From Acidimicrobiales bacterium (GTDB taxonomy: Bacteria; Actinomycetota; Acidimicrobiia; Acidimicrobiales; Aldehydirespiratoraceae): a stretch of 43,409 nt of DNA. The stretch is from contig JAJCXY010000021.1 in assembly GCA_029263215.1 (NCBI GenBank), forward strand, positions 1 to 43,409, in the 5' to 3' direction. Shown piece by piece: positions 16,466-23,706 of the stretch. The notes beneath the pieces are model-generated. The model did not search any database. It was not told the origin of the DNA and saw only the letters and a program-made list of their open reading frames with translations. Every line of letters starts with the position of its first letter. The first letter of the stretch is position 1. The translations under genes and the position numbers were made by a program.

Positions 16466-16884
16466 ATTCTCTTCCTTTACTTGGTGTTCCGCAACCATTC
16501 CATGCTGAGGTCGAGTCGGCCAGCGCGTCCGCTGGCATGCAGAGGGGGTTGGGTTGGTCAGCGGAGATTTGGAGGACGTTCGGCACGCTCGGTCGCCTGC
16601 TGGTTCTGGCAAGTGGGCTTAAGGTGTTGGCTAGTTGCCCTGACCTGGCCAGGCGGCACTGTTGTCCGAGGCGATGGATGCGCCAATGCAGGGCCCGATA
16701 CTCTGGCGGCGTGTGTCGGAGAACGAAGTGTTCATATTGTGGCCAACCCTCTTGGGCAGGATGCGGCGCCCACGTCGAGCAGGTGTTGAGTGATGTCGCC
16801 GTGGACGACCGCTGCCAGTGTGCGCCAGGAGCGGGTGGCGGCTTCCTTCAGCGACTCTTCGGTCGTTGAAGTTCTGGCCAGTCG

Positions 16885-16946
16885 ACGCTGGCGTTGGGAT
16901 TGTCGGGTGGCGGATCCCGGCCGCATCATTCACAGTTGGGTCGCAG
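16885..16946 (-). pseudogene. Remnant of a DUF1272 gene downstream of rhodanese copy 1
   Basis: The minus strand reads LRPNCE, a TGA codon, then CGRDPPPDNP, matching the start of the intact DUF1272 protein at 21348 (LRPNCEWCDRDLPPDEP). There is no start codon, the TGA replaces a TGG, and the remaining zinc-binding cysteines are gone. It shows that rhodanese and DUF1272 were duplicated together and one DUF1272 copy decayed. The rest of 16466-16959 shows no gene. Confidence 0.6.
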
Positions 16947-16959
16947 CCGCTCCTGATGC

Positions 16960-17373
16960 CTAGCTGTCGCGGTGGCTCTTCCAGGTCTCGTAGTCGACGA
17001 CTGGCAGTCCGTCGGCTTTCCAACCACCGAAGCCGGTGACGATATGGGAGACCTTCTCCATGCCCAAGTCCTTGAGCAGCTTCGCGGACAAACTTGTCCG
17101 CCCTCCGCCCGCTCAATAGAGGACGAACTCGATGTCTTCTGCGAAGACCGGCTTGAAGTACGGCGACCCGGGCGACACCCAGAACTCGAGCATTCCCCGT
17201 GGGCAGTGAATCGCTGAGGGGATTACTCCTTCTCGTTCGAGCTCGCGAATGTCGCGGATGTCGACCAGCAGGGCGCCCTCTTCATCGACGCGCCGCTTGG
17301 CTTCGGCGGGGGTGTGGTTGTCGATGTGTCGGCGGGCTTCGGCGACCATCTCGTCCACTGACTTCACTGCCAC
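16960..17373 (-). CDS. Selenocysteine-containing rhodanese, copy 1 (137 aa with UGA as Sec87)
   Basis: The gene reads from GTG 17373 (AGGAG five bases upstream) through a rhodanese domain (AEAKRRVDEEGALLVDIRDI, then CPRGMLEFW). It reaches IEFVLY, a UGA codon at 17115-17113, and continues in frame AGGGRTSLSAKLL to VSHIVTGFGGWKADGLPVVDYETWK and a TAG at 16960. The UGA is exactly at the catalytic Cys of the active-site loop (normally YCAGGxRS). Similarity is uninterrupted on both sides. A hairpin follows 11 nt after the UGA. Rhodaneses carry sulfane sulfur as a persulfide on this residue; selenocysteine would make a perselenide-type or redox enzyme. Cytoplasmic. A paralogue with the same UGA lies at 21359-21772. 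Confidence 0.85.
17084..17101 (-). promoter_or_regulatory. SECIS-like hairpin in rhodanese copy 1
   Basis: The mRNA strand reads GCGGACAA-GU-UUGUCCGC, a perfect 8-bp stem (or a 6-bp stem with AAGUUU loop), starting 12 nt after the UGA. This distance and the G/U-containing loop fit bacterial SECIS elements, which sit in the coding region just downstream of the UGA and bind SelB. The identical 18 bases occur in copy 2. Confidence 0.72.
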
Positions 17374-17452
17374 GTCGACTCCTCTGGGCTGGCGATGAGC
17401 AAGCATCGCACAGAAACCGATGGGGTCCGGATCGAGAACGCGGAAGTGGTCC

Positions 17453-18061
17453 TCAGCGGTCGGACGAGTTCCTCGCGCCGGCGGTCACCAGTTCGGCGAC
17501 GCGTTCGGCGAGATCGGCGGTGATCGGTTCGCCGGTGAGAAGGAGCCTGAGCCAGATGGGTCCGATGACCGTCTCGATGATCAGGTTTGGGTCGGTGTCG
17601 GCGGGAAGGTCACCCCGCTCGATGGCTCGTTCGACGATCGGGATCGACACCGCCAGCCGCTCGGCCCAGAAGGTGTGCATCGAGGTGGTCAACTCTTCGG
17701 AGTGAGCGGCTGCGGCGACGATCGAGCGGCTCCTGCGTGATCCGCCCTCGGAGCCGATGTTGGCCACCACCGAACGGGCCAGCGCCTGGAGGTCGCCGAG
17801 GACGCTTCCGGTGTCGGGGATCGGCACGTTCTCCGCGGAGTGGGTGCGGACCGCGTCGGTGATGAGCTGGGCCTTGGTGGGCCACCTCCGGTAGACGGTA
17901 GTCTTGTGGACATCGGCCCGGGCTGCCACCTCGTCGACCGTGAACTGGTCGTAGCCGACTTCCATCAGTAGCTCGGCGGTTGCTTGAAGGACCGCGGTGC
18001 GTACGCGGGCGGCTCGGCCACCGGGACGCTGTTCGCCTACGCGGGGGTGGGTGCTGGTCAT
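17453..18061 (-). CDS. TetR/AcrR family transcriptional regulator (202 aa)
   Basis: N-terminal TetR helix-turn-helix (about residues 18-65: TAVLQATAELLMEVGY, FTVDEVAARADVHKTTVYRRWPTKAQL), then an all-helical ligand domain with IIETVIGPIWLRLLLTGEPI, as in the TetR_C_11 type. ATG start at 18061. It is divergent from the SRPBCC gene and shares a 100-bp region that contains a symmetrical double operator, so it most likely represses both directions. The ligand is unknown. Confidence 0.9.
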   Translation of the reverse strand: MTSTHPRVGEQRPGGRAARVRTAVLQATAELLMEVGYDQFTVDEVAARADVHKTTVYRRWPTKAQLITDAVRTHSAENVPIPDTGSVLGDLQALARSVVANIGSEGGSRRSRSIVAAAAHSEELTTSMHTFWAERLAVSIPIVERAIERGDLPADTDPNLIIETVIGPIWLRLLLTGEPITADLAERVAELVTAGARNSSDR

Positions 18062-18070
18062 GTGGGAACC

Positions 18071-18140
18071 TTATCGCATTGGGGGTTGCGTTTAGATCCT
18101 AGACGGCGTTTACTATGAAACGCAACATCAGTTGCGATAA
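18071..18140. promoter_or_regulatory. Symmetrical double operator between tetR and the SRPBCC gene
   Basis: TTATCGCA (18071) - 7 bp - TTGCGTTT (18086), then 24 bp, then AAACGCAA (18118) - 7 bp - TGCGATAA (18133). The right half is the exact reverse complement arrangement of the left. The right pair also contains the palindrome CGCAACATCAGTTGCG (18121-18136). This suits two TetR dimers controlling divergent promoters. Confidence 0.72.
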
Positions 18141-18165
18141 CTGAGCGCAGGGAACAGAAAACAAG

Positions 18166-18615
18166 ATGCGACACAACCTCGACACCGAAATCGACATCAA
18201 CGCCGCCCCAGAAGCCGTCTGGGACATCCTCACCGACCTCGACCACTACGCCGACTGGAACCCGTTCATCGTGTCCGGCCACGGCAAGGTGGATGTGGGC
18301 GAGCGGCTCACCAACCGCATGCAGCCCCCCGAGGGCAAGCCAATGACCTTCAAGCCGTCCGTCACCGTCGCCGAACCCAACCAGGTCTTCGAATGGCTAG
18401 GTCACCTCGGACTCCCCGGCATTTTCGACGGTCGTCACCGCTTCGAGCTCGAGCCGACCGCATCGGGCACCCGCCTCGTACAAAGCGAGCAGTTCAGCGG
18501 TGTACTCGTGCGTTTCATGCGCAACTCACTCGACACCCAGACCCACGCGGGATTCATCGCCATGAATGAAGCGCTCAAGGCTCGCGCCGAGGGCTCAGCC
18601 CAGGAGCAATCATGA
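18166..18615 (+). CDS. SRPBCC family protein (START/Bet v1-like, 149 aa)
   Basis: The opening LDTEIDINAAPEAVWDILTDLDHYADWNPFI is the standard first strand and helices of the polyketide-cyclase/START fold. The end VRFMRNSLDTQTHAGFIAMNEALKARAE is the long C-terminal helix. The fold forms a hydrophobic pocket for small lipophilic ligands; the specific ligand is not evident. The gene is divergent from tetR, preceded by the double operator, and overlaps the next gene by four bases (ATGA), so the two form an operon likely derepressed by a ligand of the TetR. Confidence 0.9.
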   Translation: MRHNLDTEIDINAAPEAVWDILTDLDHYADWNPFIVSGHGKVDVGERLTNRMQPPEGKPMTFKPSVTVAEPNQVFEWLGHLGLPGIFDGRHRFELEPTASGTRLVQSEQFSGVLVRFMRNSLDTQTHAGFIAMNEALKARAEGSAQEQS

Positions 18616-18989
18616 CTCCCCCCACGATGGCAGGATGGAACCTGGCCCTTCGTTTCGGCCTCGAACTCGGAGCCTTGTCCGGCCTCGCCGTGGCAGCATG
18701 GAAGCTCACATCGGGCCCGACACGTTGGGCATCAGTGGTCGCCGTGCCGGTCGCTGCGGCGGTGGTGTGGGGTGTGTTCAACGTCTTGGACGATCCCAGC
18801 CGCTCCGGTGCCGCACCGATCGAGGTCTCGGGCTGGACCCGCCTCGCGCTGGAACTAGTGATTCTGGGTGGAGGGGCAGCAGCCGTTCTCGTCGCCGGAC
18901 GCCCCTATGTCGCTGCGATCTTCACGCTTCTGATCGTTGTTCAGTACGCGACATCGTGGCGCCGCATCGAATGGTTGATCGAAGCCTGA
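18612..18989 (+). CDS. YrdB-like (DUF2568) integral membrane protein
   Basis: A 125-aa protein with four hydrophobic segments (about 10-30, 37-60, 77-97, 100-115) and the YrdB signature: WNLALRFGLELGALSGLAVAAW, VWGVFNVLDDPSR and LELVILGGGAAAV. Its role in the membrane is not established for the family. It is translationally coupled to the SRPBCC gene (ATGA overlap) and shares its regulation. Confidence 0.88.
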   Translation: MTPPTMAGWNLALRFGLELGALSGLAVAAWKLTSGPTRWASVVAVPVAAAVVWGVFNVLDDPSRSGAAPIEVSGWTRLALELVILGGGAAAVLVAGRPYVAAIFTLLIVVQYATSWRRIEWLIEA

Positions 18990-19006
18990 TCCTGCTGGGT
19001 CGCGGG

Positions 19007-20119
19007 TCAGCCGGCCACCCGTCTCATCAGCCACTCCAGCGGTCCCCGGCTCGCATAGCGGCGCCACGCCCACGCGAAGGCAACGGCGGTGAGGCTGAAC
19101 ACGAGGCCGGTGCCGACGGCCCATTGCAGGCTCTGGTCATCCAGTCGGCCCGTTGCCTCGAGGGTTCCCATGCCGATGAAGACGTGGGCGAGGTAGATGG
19201 TGAGCGCGAGTTGTCCGGTGGACACGACCGGTTCGGTGAGCTTCGACGAGAGATGTTGGCCGAGCCAGATGGACCCGGTGATGACCAGGACAGCCGTCCC
19301 TGCACCGGCCACGAGGTAGAGCGGTAGAGGCGGAATCGGCTCGACTGAGAACAGCCACCGCCAGCTGGTCTCGTCGAGTTCATCGAGGCTCGAACCCTTG
19401 GGGCCGAGCACGATCCATGCCGTAATCTCGGTGACGGCGACGAGGACCGCGGCACGGATCGAGAGCGTGCGCCGCCAGGCTGCGTCGCGGAGATTGGTGC
19501 GGCCGAGCCACATTCCGAAGAGGTAGAAAGCGACCCAGGGAAGGACGGGATGGAAGCCGTCCACGAACAGGTTGCGCAAGAAGCCGCTGGGTGTGGCAAT
19601 GCCTTCGTAGGAGTAGTCGTCGAGGTTCCAATTGGTAAACGGGTCGAACGTCACGATGAATACGAACGAGATGGCTATGGCCGAGGCGGCGAGGATGAGG
19701 AGCTGGCGTCCGCTGGCGAACAGAACGGCCGCACCCACTGCGAGGTAAAGCCCGTAGTAGTGGAGGATGTCGGCGGGCCAGATCGGGTAGAACGCCCAGC
19801 CCAGCACGAAGAGGAAGAGCGCACGCTTCGCCAGGGTGAGTCTGGCCTTGCGTTGTTCGGCGAGGTCGCTGCCTTCTCGGGCTCGACGCGATCCGAGGCT
19901 GGCACCGATTCCGGCAAGGATCACGAAGGTGGCGGCGGCCCGACCGTCGAAGACGGCAGCGACGGATCGCAGCCACTGGGGGCCACTGCTCTCAGCGCTC
20001 ATCGTGACCTTGAAGTTGACGATGACCATGCCCACGATGGCGAAGGCGCGAGCAATGTCGAGGCCGATGATCCGGCCTCCTCGACCTGTTCCCGCTGGTG
20101 CTGGCGCTGGATCAGCCAT
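19007..20119 (-). CDS. DUF418-type multi-pass membrane protein (370 aa)
   Basis: The opening RIIGLDIARAFAIVGMVIVNFKVTM and the C-terminal QLALTIYLAHVFIGMG to GPLEWLMRRVAG are typical of DUF418/heparan-acetyltransferase-like membrane proteins with about ten helices. Family members are thought to move or modify acyl groups or transport metabolites; a precise role is not known. ATG 20119 was chosen because the upstream small gene ends at 20112, giving an 8-base overlap; a longer frame to 20176 would overlap that gene more. It converges on the YrdB gene. Confidence 0.82.
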   Translation of the reverse strand: MADPAPAPAGTGRGGRIIGLDIARAFAIVGMVIVNFKVTMSAESSGPQWLRSVAAVFDGRAAATFVILAGIGASLGSRRAREGSDLAEQRKARLTLAKRALFLFVLGWAFYPIWPADILHYYGLYLAVGAAVLFASGRQLLILAASAIAISFVFIVTFDPFTNWNLDDYSYEGIATPSGFLRNLFVDGFHPVLPWVAFYLFGMWLGRTNLRDAAWRRTLSIRAAVLVAVTEITAWIVLGPKGSSLDELDETSWRWLFSVEPIPPLPLYLVAGAGTAVLVITGSIWLGQHLSSKLTEPVVSTGQLALTIYLAHVFIGMGTLEATGRLDDQSLQWAVGTGLVFSLTAVAFAWAWRRYASRGPLEWLMRRVAG

Positions 20120-20303
20120 TTTCGAGGGAGGTTTCGCGGTGGTAGCCCTTGTAGGCGAGATGGCCGACTCCGCCAATCGTGAGGACGATGAACAGGGGGC
20201 TCGTCAGTACATGGGCCAAAGGTTCGCCGAGGAGAACGAGCCCCCAAACGATCGCAACGGTGACGACGATGTCGATGGTGAGTTCCTCCGCCAGCTTGTT
20301 CAT
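20112..20303 (-). CDS. Small membrane protein (63 aa)
   Basis: MNKLAEELTIDIVVTVAIVWGLVLLGEPL, then a second hydrophobic segment FIVLTIGGVGHLAYKGY, gives two transmembrane helices. It lies between the operator palindrome and the DUF418 gene and overlaps the latter by 8 bases, so it is the first gene of that unit. The family is not recognised. Confidence 0.65.
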   Translation of the reverse strand: MNKLAEELTIDIVVTVAIVWGLVLLGEPLAHVLTSPLFIVLTIGGVGHLAYKGYHRETSLENG

Positions 20304-20316
20304 GTCCTCATGATAG

Positions 20317-20331
20317 TGACAGTGACTGTCA
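20317..20331. promoter_or_regulatory. Perfect palindrome TGACAGT-G-ACTGTCA between divergent genes
   Basis: 15-bp dyad in the 66-bp gap between the small membrane gene (minus) and tetR (plus). Another half-site, ACAGTGAA, follows at about 20336. The size and position suit a TetR-family operator controlling both promoters. Confidence 0.75.
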
Positions 20332-20369
20332 GTTCAACAGTGAAGTGCAGGTTTCGATAGACTGAGACC

Positions 20370-20948
20370 ATGGTGGGGAAGCTCTCGCTACGACAACGAA
20401 ACCGGCTCACGACGATGCGAGCGGTCCAATCGGCCGCAGTCGCCATGTTCGAGATCGATGGTTTCGACGCGACCACGGTCGAATCTGTCGCCGAGCGCTC
20501 AGGTGTGTCGGCATCGACCATCTACCGCCAGTTCGGAACCAAAGAGAAGCTCGTGCTGTGGGACGAACGCGACCCTGTGGTCGACGCCGAGTTGGTCGAG
20601 CGACTCGGTCGCCAGTCGGCGCTTGAGGCCTTCAGGGATGCAGTAACCGTTGCACTGGTCGATCGCGACGACAGCGATCTCTTCCTGCGCCGACTCAGGC
20701 TCATCTATGCCGAGCCGACCATCTTGGGGGCGGCGGCCCAGCAGGAGCACTCAGACCGCATCGAACTCGCCGAGGCCTTCGCCGCCACCGAGCGCCGCAA
20801 GAAGGTGACGATCGCCGACGAGATCACCGCCGCTGTCTGCTTGGCCGCACTCGATGTGGCGTTGGACCACTGGCAGAAATCCAACGCAGAAACCGACCTG
20901 GGCGAACTCATCAGCCAGACGATCGCCGGGGCCGCCTCGCCTGGGTAG
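20370..20948 (+). CDS. TetR/AcrR family transcriptional regulator (192 aa)
   Basis: N-terminal helix-turn-helix: MRAVQSAAVAMFEIDGFDATTVESVAERSGVSASTIYRQFGTKEKLV (about residues 15-60). The variable ligand domain has an Ala-rich C-terminus. It is divergent from the small membrane protein and DUF418 unit with a 15-bp palindrome between them, so it most likely represses that unit and itself. Nothing shows the effector. Confidence 0.9.
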   Translation: MVGKLSLRQRNRLTTMRAVQSAAVAMFEIDGFDATTVESVAERSGVSASTIYRQFGTKEKLVLWDERDPVVDAELVERLGRQSALEAFRDAVTVALVDRDDSDLFLRRLRLIYAEPTILGAAAQQEHSDRIELAEAFAATERRKKVTIADEITAAVCLAALDVALDHWQKSNAETDLGELISQTIAGAASPG

Positions 20949-21072
20949 CCAGGTGGTCGCGGGCCAGGTCAGAGTGGACGGTGCCCTTGTTCTGGGCCAG
21001 CTTCGCGATCCCCGAGATCTCCGTCACCTTGGCCTCGACCGGAGATGACGGTTGCCAGCGGGTGACTGTCGA

Positions 21073-21348
21073 TCAGGTATGGGGGTCACACCGGGCCCGC
21101 CCGGCCGGACCGTTGGGGTTGATCACCCGGTGAGACGATGGTGGTTGAGCGTCGAGCAGGGAGGCGGGCCGGATCGGGCGGGGAACCGCATTGCCTCCAC
21201 AATTCGGACACACATCGGCGAGCGGACTGTCGGGCCCTTCGATACACGCCGCACACCAGGTGCATTCGAACGTGCAGATACGCGCATCGGGTTCGTCCGG
21301 CGGCAGGTCGCGGTCGCACCATTCACAGTTTGGTCGTAGTTCGAGCAT
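21073..21348 (-). CDS. DUF1272 zinc-binding protein (91 aa)
   Basis: MLELRPNCEWCDRDLPPDEPDARICTFECTWCAACIEGP, then CPNCGG and RPIRP, is DUF1272 with all its CxxC-type zinc ligands; at the position where relatives often have a second Cys (NCECC) this copy has Trp. It is ten bases downstream of Sec-rhodanese copy 2 in the same direction, so it is in one operon with it. A decayed copy follows rhodanese copy 1. A role in handling sulfur or selenium compounds is only an inference from this linkage. The C-terminal 30 residues go beyond the usual family end. Confidence 0.85.
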   Translation of the reverse strand: MLELRPNCEWCDRDLPPDEPDARICTFECTWCAACIEGPDSPLADVCPNCGGNAVPRPIRPASLLDAQPPSSHRVINPNGPAGRARCDPHT

Positions 21349-21358
21349 CGTCTGGCGC

Positions 21359-21772
21359 CTAGGTGCCGCGTTCGTTCTTCCAGGTTTCGTAGTCGACGGT
21401 GGGCAGGCCGTCGGTCTTCCAACCACCGAAGCCGGTGACGATGTGGGAGACCTTCTCCATGCCCATGTCCCTGAGCAGCTTCGCGGACAAACTTGTCCGC
21501 CCTCCGCCGGCTCAATACAGGACGAACTCGATGTCCTCGGCGAAGACCGGTTTGAAGTACGGCGAGCCCGGCGATACCCAGAACTCGAGCATCCCCCGCG
21601 GACAGTGCATGGCTCCGGGGATCACACCATCGCGTTCGAGTTCACGAATGTCGCGAATGTCGACCAGTAGGGCGCCCTCCTCATCCACCCGCCTCTTCGC
21701 CTCGGCTGGGGTGTGATTGTCGATTTGGAGGCGGGCCTCGGCGACCATCGCGTCCACTGATTTCACTGCCAC
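21359..21772 (-). CDS. Selenocysteine-containing rhodanese, copy 2 (137 aa with UGA as Sec87)
   Basis: Starts at GTG 21772 with AGGAG five bases upstream. It reads AVKSVDAMVAEARLQIDNHT to IEFVLY, a UGA at 21514-21512, then AGGGRTSLSAKLLRDMGMEK to WKTDGLPTVDYETWKNERGT and TAG at 21359. It has the same length as copy 1 and differs at about fifteen residues spread over both sides of the UGA, so both halves are under constraint as one protein. The UGA sits at the catalytic Cys position of the rhodanese loop. An 18-base hairpin identical to that of copy 1 follows. Its downstream neighbour is DUF1272. It needs SelA, SelB and tRNA-Sec encoded elsewhere in the genome. Confidence 0.87.
21483..21500 (-). 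promoter_or_regulatory. SECIS-like hairpin in rhodanese copy 2
   Basis: Same perfect stem and loop as at 17084-17101, beginning 12 nt after the UGA. The loop uses codons AGT and TTG, which are uncommon in this high-GC genome, suggesting that the RNA structure rather than codon preference keeps them. Confidence 0.72.
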
Positions 21773-21835
21773 GTCGGCTCCTCGGATTCAGAGATCAATA
21801 AGGATCGCACAGATCGGCACCCGGAGGTCCGCGAA

Positions 21836-22699
21836 TCAGTCGCTGCGGATACGCGACGCCGGCTGGTAGTTGGGTCCGGCGGTGATGTCGACCCGGCTCA
21901 GCAACTGCTCACACGAAGGCTCGAAATCGTCGGCGAACCGTACGGCCGCGGACTCGCCGAGCAGGGTCCAGGGAAGTGTTGTGAGCCGGTCGGTCTCGTC
22001 CTCGAGATGCTGACGCAGCTCGATTCCGTCCTCGGTAACCACGCCGTCGACGGCGAGTCCGCGCGCCTCCAGCAGGGACCAACCCTTGGCGGTTTCCTCG
22101 TCGGTACTGCCACGAGAAGCCGGGAGCCAGTCCTTCTCGTAGCCGACCCATGAGTTGTGAAGTATCGACGACTCGGCCCCCGACAGGTCGGCCGCGGCAA
22201 CCAGTGCCCAGTGAGTGTCGCCCCTCCACTCCCTCACGCAGTTGATGGCGTGCCACCCCGACAGCACCGGATCGGTGGGCCGCTCCATCCTCAGATGGGC
22301 ACCGAAGAACACCCGTCCGAGCCGGGGAAGCTGGTCGACCACAGGCCACAGGTCGGGGCCGATAGCAGCCAACAGTTCGATCATCTCGGGCGCATGCGCG
22401 GCCAGGCCTTCGAGCACGGCCTCATCGCGGGCGGCCCACACCGCTTCGTAGGTGGTGTGCTGGTCGACCAGGTCGAGTGCCAACGCGATCCCCAGCGGAC
22501 TTATCGATCCGAACGCGGCCACGACAGCTTCGGGGCCGGCCGGCCCGAGCGGCGCGGCCCTCGCCGCGATGTAGCCGAGCTTGCCGGGCAGCCCCAGAGC
22601 TTCGAAGCGGATGACAGCACCCGGATCCCAGAAGATCCAGCCGATGGTGGTCTGGACCGAGCGTGCGTTGCGGCGACTGATGGCCGTCCAATCCGTCAT
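21836..22699 (-). CDS. SCO6745 family protein (287 aa)
   Basis: The family pattern is clear: an RR-x-R opening, FEALGLPGKLGYIAARAAPLGPAGPEAVVAAFG, GRVFFGAHLRMERPTDPVLSGWHAINCVREWRGDTHWALVAA, then ETAKGWSLLEARGLAVDGVVTEDGIELRQHLEDETDRL. These proteins are common in actinobacteria and have a helical region with a winged-helix-like C-terminus; function is not known. ATG start at 22699. It is divergent from the GrdB-like gene with about 110 bp between them that must hold both promoters. Confidence 0.85.
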   Translation of the reverse strand: MTDWTAISRRNARSVQTTIGWIFWDPGAVIRFEALGLPGKLGYIAARAAPLGPAGPEAVVAAFGSISPLGIALALDLVDQHTTYEAVWAARDEAVLEGLAAHAPEMIELLAAIGPDLWPVVDQLPRLGRVFFGAHLRMERPTDPVLSGWHAINCVREWRGDTHWALVAAADLSGAESSILHNSWVGYEKDWLPASRGSTDEETAKGWSLLEARGLAVDGVVTEDGIELRQHLEDETDRLTTLPWTLLGESAAVRFADDFEPSCEQLLSRVDITAGPNYQPASRIRSD

Positions 22700-22811
22700 G
22701 GCCGCCGACCGTAGCAGCGTGGGTGCGGAGACGAGGGTGACGATTTCCGGACCCCGAGTCCAGGGTGCTTGAATGGGCGAACAAGCTCGACGTTGTAACC
22801 GGGGGTGTCTC

Positions 22812-23684
22812 TTGAGTGTCGACAGCTATGCGTTTCTGCCGCGGGCCTTTCGGGCGATGTTCGAAGCGGAACCCCAGCTTGACCACGAACCGGTCTGGGC
22901 CGAGATGAAGGTCCCGCTCGACCAGGCCCGCGTGGGTCTCCTGTCGAGCGCAGGCATCTTCTTGGCCGAGACCCAAGAGCCGTTCGATGTCGAGCGTGAA
23001 CGACGTGAACCAACCTGGGGCGACCCGACCCTTCGCATGATTCCCGATGGCGTGGCCCAGTCTCAGATCGATGCCACCCATCTCCACATCAACACCGCCG
23101 ACCTGCTCACCGATCTGAACGTCGCCCTGCCCATCCACCGACTCAACGAACTCGCGGTCGAAGGCGTGATCGGTGAGGCCGCTCCCGAACACTTCTCGGT
23201 GATGGGGTTCCAGGAGGAGGGAGCAGATGAATGGCGGACCGTGACCGGGCCCGATATCGCGGCTCGCTGCCATGCCGCCGACATCGATGCCCTGATCCTC
23301 GCCCCCGCTTGACCGGACTGCTGCAAGAACGTGCCCGTGTTGGCCCGTGTGATCGAAGAAGCAGGTATCCCGACCGTCACGGTCACGATGATGCCTGTCC
23401 TCTCAGAGAAGTACCGCTCCTCGCGGATTCTCGGGGTCGAGTTTCCCTTCGGCCATTCCTTCGGCCGGCCCGGTGATGGCGAGGTGCAAACTCGCGTGCT
23501 GAGGAACGCGCTAACCCTGCTCGCTGAAGCCCCGGTTGCCGAGACCCGGGTGGATCTGGGCGAGAAGTGGCCCGGCGACCCGAAGGAGGCCTATAAGAAT
23601 TGGCAGCCGTCGGAGCCCAGTCCGATCGTGGCGCATACCATCGACGCCATCCGCAAGGCCCGTCGCGACGCGGCGCGAGGGTGA
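22812..23684 (+). CDS. GrdB/PrdB-like reductase selenoprotein (290 aa with UGA as Sec167)
   Basis: Read from TTG 22812 (GGGGG just upstream; ATG 22773 is an alternative), the frame runs MSVDSYAFLPRAF to GPDIAARCHAADIDALILAPA, a UGA at 23310-23312, then PDCCKNVPVLARVIEEAGIPTVTVTMMP and on to a stop at 23684. This matches the glycine/sarcosine/betaine reductase selenoprotein B family, where GrdB has Sec in a U-x-x-C motif before an EAGIP segment; here it is U167-P-D-C170. In GrdB/PrdB the Sec cleaves C-N bonds using electrons from thiols. The actinobacterial homologues lack the Grd partners, so the substrate here is unknown. The next gene is 14-23 bases downstream. Confidence 0.86.
23329..23348 (+). 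promoter_or_regulatory. Possible SECIS hairpin in the GrdB-like gene
   Basis: ACG-U-GCC stem, CGUGUU loop, GGC-C-CGU stem, with one mismatch, with the loop 24-29 nt after the UGA. The distance suits a bacterial SECIS, but the stem is short and the evidence is weaker than for the rhodanese hairpins. Confidence 0.4.
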
Positions 23685-23706
23685 CGACAAGAGGTTTGTG
23701 ACGTTG

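Noticed and set aside
16885..16946. Selenocysteine at the TGA in the DUF1272 remnant
   Set aside because: The start codon and the rest of the cysteine motifs are lost and the intact paralogue has TGG at this place, so simple decay explains it.
17113..17373. Truncated rhodaneses as ordinary nonsense pseudogenes
   Set aside because: Two copies have the same TGA at the catalytic Cys, an identical hairpin, and conserved coding after it.
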